In this document: piece after piece, positions 1 through 6,021 of the stretch
Numbering within the stretch: the stretch's first letter is position 1
How the letters are laid out: every line of letters starts with the position of its first letter
Source of the DNA: DATLBY01 sp035526665
GTDB taxonomy: Bacteria > Acidobacteriota > Terriglobia > Bryobacterales > Bryobacteraceae
Assembly (NCBI GenBank): GCA_035526665.1
Contig: DATLBY010000311.1
Location: 1 to 6,735 of the forward strand
Direction: 5' to 3'
Length of the DNA stretch: 6,735 nucleotides
Position numbers and translations under genes: made by a program
Notes under the pieces: model-generated
Told to the model about the DNA's origin: nothing
Seen by the model: the letters and a program-made list of their open reading frames with translations, nothing else
The model's database searches: none

Positions 1-95
1 CCATCCAACACAGTAACCAGAGCGACCGGATCGTAACCGGCTTTCGCCATGTGGCGCAGACCCATCATGTCCGCTGGCATTTCAAGAACAGCCCA
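1..95 (-). pseudogene. C-terminal fragment resembling an M48-family zinc metalloprotease, running off the left edge
   Basis: Read on the minus strand from about position 95 to the edge, the frame encodes WAVLEMPADMMGL followed by RHMAKAGYDPVALV. Seen: an E-x-x-A-D pattern followed by G-L-x-x-M-A-K-A-G-Y-D-P. Known: in M48 peptidases the third zinc ligand is the Glu of an ExxxD motif downstream of HExxH, and the AGYDP stretch commonly follows it. No HExxH motif or substrate-binding strand is found upstream in any minus frame up to position 340. This frame stays open to a stop at 339-341, but the translation there (rich in W, C and P) does not look like the family. Start codons are few: ATG at 80 and GTG at 185. 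I infer a gene remnant or a rearrangement junction. An intact protein with a divergent N-terminus is possible because the C-terminus lies outside the window. Confidence 0.4.
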
Positions 96-369
96 GGGCA
101 CGCCGGAGGGGCAACACCTCCATTTCTCTCCGACGTCCGGTTTCAATGGGAAATGCCAACTCGCGCCGGCTAATATAGCGTGCACGATTCTCAGTGGATA
201 CGCTCTTCGCCCACCTTGCGGGTGACAAGGAGTTGGCGCTCCGCCGGCGTCTGGCGCAGGAGATCCGCGCGCGCCAAAGGTCGCCTCGGGTAGGTTGCCC
301 GGGTAGTTCCGGTACGGGTGAAACTGACGGCCTATTGTTCAAATCGACCTGCCCCGTGTACTTTGGATT
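96..369. other. Stretch without a convincing gene
   Basis: Open frames exist on both strands, but none has a good start context or a recognisable domain. The best plus-strand candidate starts with GTG at 194 and reads VDTLFAHLAGDKELALRRRL at its N-terminus. That part looks like a natural amphipathic helix, but the frame then degenerates into a Gly/Ser/Pro-rich tail ending at 397. It may be a remnant of a coding sequence. The minus-strand frame 342-82 has a composition (many Arg, Ser, Pro) typical of a shadow frame. No hairpin with a T-run, tRNA-like fold or repeat was noticed. Confidence 0.4.
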
Positions 370-576
370 GTGCCCTCAACAACAACCCTTGAATTAGTCG
401 CCGAACTCATCGTGAAACGAGTCGTTGCAGAGTGTGACGGAGCGGACAAGGCTACCTTAAGGTTCGCGCTCGATTCCGCCTGCCCCTTTGCGGATCTCAA
501 CGAAGGAAAGTTGATCTGGCGAAAAGCAGTTACCCAATGCTTCAAACAGCAGGCTGCCATGGTTAGTATGAAATAA
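370..576 (+). CDS. Small hypothetical protein, 68 aa
   Basis: The frame starts with GTG at 370 and ends at TAA 574-576; the nearest upstream in-frame stop is at 325-327 and no better start lies between. The product is mostly predicted helix: an N-terminal stretch ELVAELIVKRVVAECDGAD, then a segment with ALDSACPF, and a C-terminal KLIWRKAVTQCF. The pattern of an aliphatic amphipathic helix, then an AL..A.PF turn, then IW..A looks like a genuine small folded protein, and the amino acid make-up is unlike the neighbouring shadow frames. No Shine-Dalgarno sequence is visible before the GTG. There is no signal peptide or membrane segment. I cannot name a family or function. It stands alone between the degraded left end and the PilZ gene, from which it is separated by a 166-nt AT-richer gap. 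Confidence 0.5.
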   Translation: MPSTTTLELVAELIVKRVVAECDGADKATLRFALDSACPFADLNEGKLIWRKAVTQCFKQQAAMVSMK

Positions 577-629
577 CCGGCTCTGGCATTGCTCGTTAAA
601 TCTCAAAGTATTGTTTCTTCCCACCCAGT

Positions 630-648
630 TACCGGCTGTACACCGGTA
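630..648. promoter_or_regulatory. Perfect 6-bp inverted repeat upstream of the PilZ gene, possible operator
   Basis: TACCGG (630-635) and CCGGTA (643-648) form a perfect dyad around a 7-nt spacer, CTGTACA. It lies about 95 nt upstream of the PilZ start, in a non-coding gap, just before an AT-rich tract (672-690) carrying two TATAA words that could contain a promoter. No T-run follows, so an intrinsic terminator for the preceding small gene is unlikely. Binding by a dimeric regulator is inference only; dyads this short also arise by chance. Confidence 0.25.
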
Positions 649-742
649 TAGTCCCTAGACGATAGCCTAAGGTATAAGAGCCCTATAAAAGTATCCGTTT
701 GAACACGTTATTGTGTTAATCTGCTCATACCGGATTCACACA

Positions 743-1159
743 ATGCTTCCCCGCTACAAAAATAACAAGACAACAGAGAAGCGTGTGCAACGCCGTACTC
801 ACGCGGACGAAAAGATAATTCTGGCGCGTGAAGTCTTCCCCTCCATCAAGATGCCGGCAACGTTAATCAACTTTTCGGATGAGGGGGTGGCATTGATCAC
901 GGACGATTCCTTTCAAGAAGCGGAAGTAGTCATCATTTCTTGCCGCGGCAGCTTTTTGATTGGGAATGTACGGACGTGTGAGCGCATCAATGCGCAGCAC
1001 TTCCGTGTGGGAGTACAATTAGAGCGCTTGCAAGCTTGTGCGGGACTCGTCCGCGAACTGAAGAATGCATATCGGAAAAAGGAACGGTCGCAACCTTTGC
1101 CGCTTGGCAATGAAAAGACCTCTGCAGCCCACCACGCCGGATCCGGCATGCACCGCTAA
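743..1159 (+). CDS. PilZ-domain protein (probable c-di-GMP binding), 138 aa
   Basis: Known: PilZ domains bind cyclic di-GMP through an RxxxR motif at the start of a beta-barrel and a (D/N)xSxxG motif on it. Seen, with ATG 743 as residue 1: R14-V-Q-R-R18 satisfies RxxxR and N43-F-S-D-E-G48 satisfies the second motif. Alternating hydrophobic strands follow, including EVVIISCRGSFLIGNV and HFRVGVQLERL, as expected for the barrel. The whole domain spans roughly residues 12-105. The last ~30 residues are polar and basic with no known domain. No membrane segment or partner domain is present, so it is probably a free cytoplasmic adaptor that changes its partner's activity with c-di-GMP level. An in-frame GTG at 713 would add ten residues (LICSYRIHT after the start), which look untypical; neither start has a clear Shine-Dalgarno. 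The gene is monocistronic or followed after 169 nt by the PEP-CTERM gene. Confidence 0.85.
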   Translation: MLPRYKNNKTTEKRVQRRTHADEKIILAREVFPSIKMPATLINFSDEGVALITDDSFQEAEVVIISCRGSFLIGNVRTCERINAQHFRVGVQLERLQACAGLVRELKNAYRKKERSQPLPLGNEKTSAAHHAGSGMHR

Positions 1160-1312
1160 CAAAGCCAGCAGTACGCAGTTTTCTCTGGACTAATTCCTGC
1201 CAAAAAAAGTAAGTAAGGCATTTACCTTAAGAATGCAGCTAGGTTATTAGTACAGTACGCCTGGGCCTGTCAAAAAACGGTATTTGATTATAGGCTTGTT
1301 TTGTCATCCATT

Positions 1313-1317
1313 GGAGG
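1313..1317 (+). promoter_or_regulatory. Strong Shine-Dalgarno deciding the PEP-CTERM gene start
   Basis: GGAGG sits 11 nt before ATG 1329. It makes that ATG the start rather than the alternative codon at 1284, which would put a non-signal-like extension before the signal peptide. It is the clearest ribosome binding site in the window; most other genes here have weak ones. No convincing -35/-10 pair was found in the 1160-1312 gap. Confidence 0.75.
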
Positions 1318-1328
1318 ATTACTCAACA

Positions 1329-1985
1329 ATGAACCTTAGATATCACGTCTCCACCGTTGCACTTACTGTTGCGTTGTTTACGCGCGCCGCTGGCGCGGCT
1401 ACAGTCACTAGCACCTTTGATGCAGATCTGGATGGTTGGCTTTCCAACCCGCAGGGGACTGCCCTGTTTGTATCGCCGGGTGGAAATCCTGGCGGCTACC
1501 TGCAAGAAACCGACGCCGGCAGCCAGGGCAACATGCACGCGGCGGCGCCGTCCAAATTTTTGGGCGATCTGACCGGATTCGGCAACCTCTCGGTCGACAT
1601 ACTTCTATACGCGCAACCAACCGATGCCCCCACGGCATTTGGCCAGCTTACCTTTACCAACAGCTTGGGATCGTTTCTAATTCTGGATCTTGGAAATCCG
1701 GGGGCTGCCGGCGCCTGGACCCATTACGCCACGTCTCTGGATGCGGCCACGTTTGGGGTCAGCGCCATCGATTACTCTGCTGTGATGTCGAACGTGACCA
1801 GCCTGACACTGATTCTCGAGTCCGACAAAAACGTAAACAACGAAACGGTGGGCATGGATAATTTCGCGCTCTTCGGTGAATCCGGGGCAGGCGGAGCTGC
1901 CGCTGTCCCGGAGCCTGCGACATTTGCACTCCTGGGACTGGGACTAACTTCGCTCGCCCTGGTTCACAGGAAGCGCACTCGATAA
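1329..1985 (+). CDS. PEP-CTERM surface protein with laminin-B-like domain, 218 aa
   Basis: Seen: an N-terminal signal peptide (residues 1-23, ending TRAAGA before ATVTS) and, at the C-terminus, V193-P-E-P196, a hydrophobic helix at about 198-212 and a basic tail HRKRTR. This tripartite end is the PEP-CTERM signal, which exosortase recognises during export and sorting in bacteria that make exopolysaccharide. The body, about residues 27-183, starts FDADLDGW and contains GGNPGGYLQETD, APSKFLGDL, a run of beta strands, WTHYATSLDA and a closing MDNFALFG. That succession matches the laminin B (domain IV) type fold found in many PEP-CTERM proteins, a beta-sandwich presumed to bind carbohydrate or matrix; its ligand is unknown. 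The start is fixed by GGAGG at 1313-1317. The gene converges with the oxidoreductase gene after only 42 nt. No exosortase gene is in the window, so it must act from elsewhere. Confidence 0.9.
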   Translation: MNLRYHVSTVALTVALFTRAAGAATVTSTFDADLDGWLSNPQGTALFVSPGGNPGGYLQETDAGSQGNMHAAAPSKFLGDLTGFGNLSVDILLYAQPTDAPTAFGQLTFTNSLGSFLILDLGNPGAAGAWTHYATSLDAATFGVSAIDYSAVMSNVTSLTLILESDKNVNNETVGMDNFALFGESGAGGAAAVPEPATFALLGLGLTSLALVHRKRTR

Positions 1986-2027
1986 TTACTTTCTAGCAGT
2001 CGAATGGCAGATTACGCCAATCTCGTA

Positions 2028-3293
2028 TTAAACCTTCGGATACTCCCAGGGCTGGCGATAGGCGCGGCGGAGCAGTTGATTAGCCGCCGCGTCGTTGGGA
2101 CAGTTTCTGCCATCCCAATGCACACTGCGGCCGAGACGCCAGCTGACCATTCCCAGCAAGGCGGCGTTGGTTGCACGATGGCCGATCTCAATGTCGCGTA
2201 CCGGCCGCCGTTTGGCGCGGATCGACTGAAGAAAATCCGCCCACAGCTCTTTGATGTTTTGCCCGTCCGGATCATTTAATTGCGGTTCCACATGAATTAT
2301 CTTTGCCGACTTTTTCACCGGGTAGAAGGTCCAGCCGTCTCGCCACCCTTGATGAAAAGTCCCCTCCGTTCCGTAGAAATATGCGCCGATCAGGTGTTGC
2401 TCGGCATTGTTACCCGCATAATGGCGCTGTTCCCAGGTGGCGCGGAAGGTCTCGAATTCGTAGGTGACGATCTGGGTATCGGGCGCGTCGGTGGAGTCCT
2501 CGCGGACAAAGCGTCCGGCGGTTGAGTACACAGTCTTGGGATGCGTCTCCTCGGTCCACCAGAGGACCTGATCCATCCAGTGAACGCCCCAATCGCCCAG
2601 CGTGCCGTTTGCAAAATCCAGGAACTGCCGGAAGCCGCGCGGATGAATGGCCCGGTTGAAGGGACGGCTGGGAGCCGGACCCAGCCAGAGGTTCCAATCC
2701 ATGCCCGCCGGCGGATCGCTATCGGGCGTCTTGCTTCCGCTGACCCCAGTGGCATGGGCAAACGTTCGAACCATGCCGATTTTGCCGACTTTGCCGGACT
2801 TCAGAAACTCCATACCCGTGATGCAGTGGGGAGAGACTCGCCGGTGCAGTCCGACCTGCACAAGGCGATCGGCCTCGCGCGCTGCCTTCACCATCCCCTT
2901 ACCCTCGTCGATGGTATGGCAGATCGGCTTCTCCACGTACACATGAGCGCCGGATTTCACGGCGTCGATTGTCGGCAGTGCATGCCAGTGATCGGGAGTT
3001 GCCACGATAGCGATATCCGGGCGTTCCTTGCGAAGCATTTCGCGATAATCCAGGTAGCGGCGCGGACGGTCGGAAGAGAGCTTCGCAATCTCCAATCCTG
3101 CCTTATCCATTTGATTCGGATCCGGATCGGCCAGCGCAACGGCGGAACACTCTCCGGACGCGACCGCCTCTCGCAGAATATTCATCCCCCACCAACCGGA
3201 ACCAATCAGCGCCGTCTTGTACTTCCTGCCAGGCTGAGCCGCCAGCAGCGGCACGGCCGAGAGTGCAGCGCGAAAAAATACTCTTCGTTTCAT
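2028..3293 (-). CDS. Gfo/Idh/MocA-family oxidoreductase with Tat-like leader, 421 aa
   Basis: Family members oxidise or reduce sugars, inositols and related polyols with NAD(P). Seen, from ATG at 3293: a leader MKRRVFFRAAL with an Arg-Arg pair and a short hydrophobic stretch to about residue 19; the Rossmann motif G31-S-G-W-W-G36; the family signature E121-K-P123, whose Lys is the usual catalytic residue; D199-WNLWLGPAP typical of the exported subgroup; and D234-WGVH238 in the C-terminal catalytic domain. Length fits the subgroup. A TTG at 3314 would add seven residues and push the Arg-Arg pair inward, so ATG 3293 is preferred, though its Shine-Dalgarno is weak. It is the last gene of the minus-strand run, 78 nt after the amidohydrolase stop. 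Substrate and cofactor preference cannot be read. The leader suggests Tat export with bound cofactor, as in glucose-fructose oxidoreductase; the hydrophobic stretch is short, so export is not certain. Confidence 0.92.
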   Translation of the reverse strand: MKRRVFFRAALSAVPLLAAQPGRKYKTALIGSGWWGMNILREAVASGECSAVALADPDPNQMDKAGLEIAKLSSDRPRRYLDYREMLRKERPDIAIVATPDHWHALPTIDAVKSGAHVYVEKPICHTIDEGKGMVKAAREADRLVQVGLHRRVSPHCITGMEFLKSGKVGKIGMVRTFAHATGVSGSKTPDSDPPAGMDWNLWLGPAPSRPFNRAIHPRGFRQFLDFANGTLGDWGVHWMDQVLWWTEETHPKTVYSTAGRFVREDSTDAPDTQIVTYEFETFRATWEQRHYAGNNAEQHLIGAYFYGTEGTFHQGWRDGWTFYPVKKSAKIIHVEPQLNDPDGQNIKELWADFLQSIRAKRRPVRDIEIGHRATNAALLGMVSWRLGRSVHWDGRNCPNDAAANQLLRRAYRQPWEYPKV

Positions 3294-3371
3294 TTCGCGG
3301 GTATCATACCGCAATCGGTCCGCCTACCGGGCGAGCAGGGCGGAGGACGTGCGCCGGCGCTCCTGCGCTTG

Positions 3372-4256
3372 TTATTCCGGGAATGGCCAAACCTGCTCGA
3401 TGGTCCTGCTGAGCATCCAGTGCTTGTCGTCCTCGTTCAAAAACTTCATGTCGTCGCGGACGGCCGTTAAAGTGCGCGCATACGTGGTGTTCTTAATCGA
3501 GATCGGCCAGTCAGTTCCCCACATCAGCCGTTGCGGCCCAAATCCGGCATGCAGCCGCTTGACGAGTTCCTGCGAATCCAGCCATGGATACTCCTGCCTG
3601 GACAAGGACCAGGTGTGCGAGATTTTCACGAAGACGTTGGGATAGCGGCGCAGAGCGAGCAGTTTCTCCAATTCGGCCGGCTGATCCACGGGGCAGTCCG
3701 CCATATGGTCGATGACCACCGTCAACTCCGGGAACTTTTCTATCAGAGCCTGGATATCGGGCATCCTGCCAATGGGAGCGAGGATGGTCATCGGCGTCTT
3801 CAGTTCCTGGCAGCGCCCCCAGAGAGGCGGCATGAGCGGACCCCGGATCCAATCGCCGGCAGCATCGCCGGCCGGGCTGAGCCGTACTCCGCGAAAGCGC
3901 TGCTCCTGCACCAGCCGGGACAGATGATCGGGCGCGCCGGTGTCCAACGGATCCACGCGGGCGACTCCTTGAAATGTGCTCGGATACATCTTCAGAACGC
4001 CGGCCAGAAAGCTGTTGTCGTACTTGTAATGGATCACCTGGATGATGACGGTTTTGGCGACGCCATTGGCCTTCATCAGCGCCAGCAGCGTTTCAGGAGC
4101 CGCATCCTCGGCAGGGACGCGCGCGCCCGCGGCGAACGGATAGCGGGGATCGTGTTTCCAGACGTGCACGTGGGGATCGATAATGCGATAGCCGGGCGCC
4201 GCGAGCAGAGGCCCGGCGGCGGCTCCGAGCATGGCTCGCCGCGATAGTTCAGACAT
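3372..4256 (-). CDS. Amidohydrolase (COG3618 type, fuconolactonase/PDC-hydrolase-like), 294 aa
   Basis: This is a TIM-barrel metal-dependent hydrolase of the amidohydrolase-2 class, whose characterised relatives open sugar lactones (L-fuconolactone) or 2-pyrone-4,6-dicarboxylate. Seen, from ATG 4256: leader LSRRAMLGAAAGPLLAAPG with a twin-arginine pair at residues 6-7; D27-PHVHVW33, the strand-1 HxH; a barrel strand ending R122-GVRLSP128; V180-VIDHMADC188; and W246-GTDWP251, whose Asp (D249) is the conserved strand-8 acid. Length is normal for the family. The start overlaps the stop of the upstream isomerase gene by 8 nt (ATGTCTGA), which argues for translational coupling and for ATG 4256 over TTG 4268. 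With a dehydrogenase downstream and an IolE-like protein upstream, a lactonase role in an oxidative sugar or cyclitol route is plausible. The substrate is not known, and ester or amide hydrolysis is also possible. Confidence 0.88.
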   Translation of the reverse strand: MSELSRRAMLGAAAGPLLAAPGYRIIDPHVHVWKHDPRYPFAAGARVPAEDAAPETLLALMKANGVAKTVIIQVIHYKYDNSFLAGVLKMYPSTFQGVARVDPLDTGAPDHLSRLVQEQRFRGVRLSPAGDAAGDWIRGPLMPPLWGRCQELKTPMTILAPIGRMPDIQALIEKFPELTVVIDHMADCPVDQPAELEKLLALRRYPNVFVKISHTWSLSRQEYPWLDSQELVKRLHAGFGPQRLMWGTDWPISIKNTTYARTLTAVRDDMKFLNEDDKHWMLSRTIEQVWPFPE

Positions 4257-5130
4257 AGATCGACTCAAGCTTCTGGACCACGTAATCCCGGCAGCGCTCG
4301 TAGCTGAGGCGCGGCCCCTGGCGCGCGGTATCGAGGTCTGCGCAAATCCAACCCTTGTAGGAAATGGATTTCAGGACGCGGTGGCAGGCCGCAAAATCGA
4401 TATCGCCATCGCCGAAATCGAAGATGCTCTCACGAAAATCCTTGATGCCGCGCTTGGCGTCTTTGTAATCGGCCAGCATCAAGCGGCTCTTATGCTTCTC
4501 CATACTTTTGGCGGGATCAATGCCGGCCAGGTAGAGATGCGCCACATCCGGCGAGTAGGAGAACAGTTTGGGGTCCGTCATAGCCATGCAGCGGTCCACC
4601 TCGGCTTCGTCCTGCACCATCTGACCCAGATGATTGTGGAGTCCCGCGCGGAAGCCCATCTCCCCGGCTGCCTCGCCGATGCGATTGAATGTTTCACACA
4701 TTGTCTTGAATGCAGGTTCGCTTAGGGCCGTGCGCGAGGGAGAGAAGACCACCAGCCGGTCGGCGCCGAAGTTCCGCAGGAATCCCATGGCCTTTTTGGC
4801 GTTCGCCACGACCTCGGCGGTTCGGGACGGATCCTGGGCCGGGCCATTGAAGGAGATCGTGATAATGTGCAGACCCCTTTTAGACACCTCGCGCTGCAGA
4901 TCCGCGAGGGTGATGTTGTAGGTGGTCAGGATCTGTGGAAACTGAGTCATGCGGATGCCGATAAACCCGGTGTCACGCATAATGTCGAGAATATCCGTGA
5001 AGGGAACCCGGGGGAAGGAATTCCAGAGGTTGGCTCCCAGCGCCCACTTGACGTTTTGGTTAGCGGGCAGACGGCCGGCCGCGCGGGCCAGCGTGCTTGC
5101 GATAAGTGCAACGGCGGTACGTCGTGTCAT
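4249..5130 (-). CDS. Sugar phosphate isomerase/epimerase-type TIM barrel, IolE-like, 293 aa
   Basis: Belongs to the xylose-isomerase-like/AP-endonuclease-2 fold, used by sugar epimerases and inosose dehydratase (IolE). Seen, from ATG 5130: N-terminus MTRRTAVALIASTLARAAG with Arg-Arg and an alanine-rich stretch; mature part from about residue 24; G163-LHNHLGQMVQDEAEVDR, close to the IolE pattern around its HxHxG strand; S193-PDVAHLYLAGIDP, at the place of the DxGH-x-x-GxDP motif; L219-ADYKD224, equivalent to the HxKD strand; F239-GDGDIDF246; and ADLD at 264-267. His, Asp and Lys at these positions are the expected metal and substrate ligands, although DxGH has become DVAH. An ATG at 5163 would add eleven residues (MRICSNLDVRP) before the Arg-Arg pair; the shorter form is preferred. 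It follows the secreted HIHIG gene by 62 nt and overlaps the amidohydrolase start. True inosose dehydratase activity is not assured; epimerase or 3-keto-sugar lyase activity is equally possible. Confidence 0.87.
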   Translation of the reverse strand: MTRRTAVALIASTLARAAGRLPANQNVKWALGANLWNSFPRVPFTDILDIMRDTGFIGIRMTQFPQILTTYNITLADLQREVSKRGLHIITISFNGPAQDPSRTAEVVANAKKAMGFLRNFGADRLVVFSPSRTALSEPAFKTMCETFNRIGEAAGEMGFRAGLHNHLGQMVQDEAEVDRCMAMTDPKLFSYSPDVAHLYLAGIDPAKSMEKHKSRLMLADYKDAKRGIKDFRESIFDFGDGDIDFAACHRVLKSISYKGWICADLDTARQGPRLSYERCRDYVVQKLESIYV

Positions 5131-5192
5131 AGGGCGAACATCCAAGTTACTGCATATTCGCATCCCGCGGGCTGCGGTGGCAAGCGGAAGAG

Positions 5193-5963
5193 CTAGCCGC
5201 GCCGCCGCGCGAAGCGTGTGCTGCCCGGTCCTATGTGGATGTGCGGAGCCGTTGCACTGCCGATTATGGCTTTCCGGAACGCGTAATAGGGAATATGCAG
5301 CCTTTCCAGGTAACGCCGCAGCCAGGTGCCCTCAATTGAGTCCGGCTGGACGGCGACGTCGATGCGCCCGTGATGATCCAGGCCCAGCGCCCTATGCAAG
5401 CTCGTATCCCCATCGGCGCTAACCGGCAGTTGTCTTCCGAATCTTCTGTTGAACGCGACCGATACCACGCGGAAATCGGCGGGCGTGAAGGCGCCATTCC
5501 CCGCATATTTTTCCATGGGGCCGCCGCGCCGCCGGACGGGATTTGTTCTTTCTTCCGCCTTCGCCGCCTCAATCACAAGTTGCAATGTACGGGCGCGGTC
5601 AATGGCGGCATACGCGGTGTCGGAGCGCTTTTTCATCTCCCTGGAAAGCTCGGTCCAGACCTCGGGCGTCAGCTTGCCCATTTCAATGAGCTGCTTAGCC
5701 TGCTGCATCCGCTGGCCTTGCCGCGCCACCAGCCGCTCGCTGGCGGCGACCATTTCTTCTGCCTGTTTTTCCGCCAGTTCGCGAACGAAGGCGGAGTTGT
5801 GAATATCTTCCGCGCTTACGGATACATACAACGTAGTGCTCAGCACCGCTTGGTCGTGTAAGTCGGCCTCCTGGTCTTCCTGGGAGCCAACAACAGCGGG
5901 CGATTGCCCGTAGCAGAGGCAGGCAAACAGAAGCACAGCGATCAGGCGCGCATAAAAAACCAT
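5193..5963 (-). CDS. Secreted protein with putative hedgehog/DD-peptidase-like C-terminal domain, 256 aa
   Basis: Seen: a hydrophobic signal peptide (residues 1-19, MVFYARLIAVLLFACLCYG), a charged helical middle part (about 52-140) rich in Glu, Gln, Lys, Arg and Ala that may form a coiled coil, a short basic linker with RRRGG near 144-148, and a C-terminal domain (about 160-252). That domain carries SLH190-RALGLDHHGRID202-VA, then EGTWLRRYLERLHIPYYAFR, then H241-IHIG245 and STRF. The spaced H...D...HxH arrangement resembles zinc ligands of hedgehog/VanY-type peptidases, though the spacing is not the textbook SxHxxGxAxD, so peptidase activity is a guess. L12-F-A-C15 is a poor lipobox; signal peptidase I cleavage seems likelier. 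ATG 5963 is preceded by a purine-rich AGAGAAAG stretch. It is the first gene of the minus-strand run and diverges from the 6022 gene across 58 nt. It could act on the cell wall or be structural. Confidence 0.75.
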   Translation of the reverse strand: MVFYARLIAVLLFACLCYGQSPAVVGSQEDQEADLHDQAVLSTTLYVSVSAEDIHNSAFVRELAEKQAEEMVAASERLVARQGQRMQQAKQLIEMGKLTPEVWTELSREMKKRSDTAYAAIDRARTLQLVIEAAKAEERTNPVRRRGGPMEKYAGNGAFTPADFRVVSVAFNRRFGRQLPVSADGDTSLHRALGLDHHGRIDVAVQPDSIEGTWLRRYLERLHIPYYAFRKAIIGSATAPHIHIGPGSTRFARRRG

Positions 5964-6021
5964 CTTTCTCTATTGTAAAGTAGGTTACTCTCGTGATAAA
6001 CACATAGGTATAGGCTTTTAG
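5964..6021. promoter_or_regulatory. Divergent intergenic region, likely holding promoters for both directions
   Basis: This 58-nt AT-rich gap separates the starts of the minus-strand secreted-protein gene and the plus-strand 71-aa gene, so it should contain at least one promoter. On the minus strand a TACAAT (complement of 5972-5977) resembles a -10 box, but it lies only 8 nt from the ATG, and the best -35 candidate, TTTATC, matches poorly. On the plus strand GGTATAGG (6007-6014) is the best AT-rich element. Specific boxes are not supportable. Confidence 0.35.

Noticed and set aside
1215..1230. TAAGG/CCTTA inverted repeat in the gap before the PEP-CTERM gene
   Set aside because: A 5-bp arm is within chance expectation for this AT-rich gap, and no -35/-10 or sigma-54 type GG/GC element with correct spacing was found beside it.
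1284..1328. Earlier start for the PEP-CTERM protein at 1284
   Set aside because: It would read through the Shine-Dalgarno and place 15 extra residues before a normal signal peptide; ATG 1329 has GGAGG at the right distance.
2009..2023. AGATT-N5-AATCT hairpin between the convergent PEP-CTERM and oxidoreductase genes
   Set aside because: The stem is only 5 bp and AT-rich, with no T-run on either side, so it is too weak to call an intrinsic terminator.
2541..3470. Long plus-strand open frame (309 codons) antisense to the oxidoreductase gene
   Set aside because: It lies wholly over a well-supported Gfo/Idh/MocA gene and its downstream gap. The product has no domain pattern and is rich in Arg, His, Pro and Leu, as expected from the mirror of a GC-rich coding frame.
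3531..4247. Plus-strand open frame (238 codons) antisense to the amidohydrolase
   Set aside because: It mirrors a gene with clear HxH and WGTDWP motifs; the antisense product shows no family features.
4231..4725. Plus-strand open frame (164 codons) antisense to the IolE-like gene
   Set aside because: The translation looks fairly natural, but the minus-strand gene has conserved family motifs through the same bases, so this is a shadow frame.
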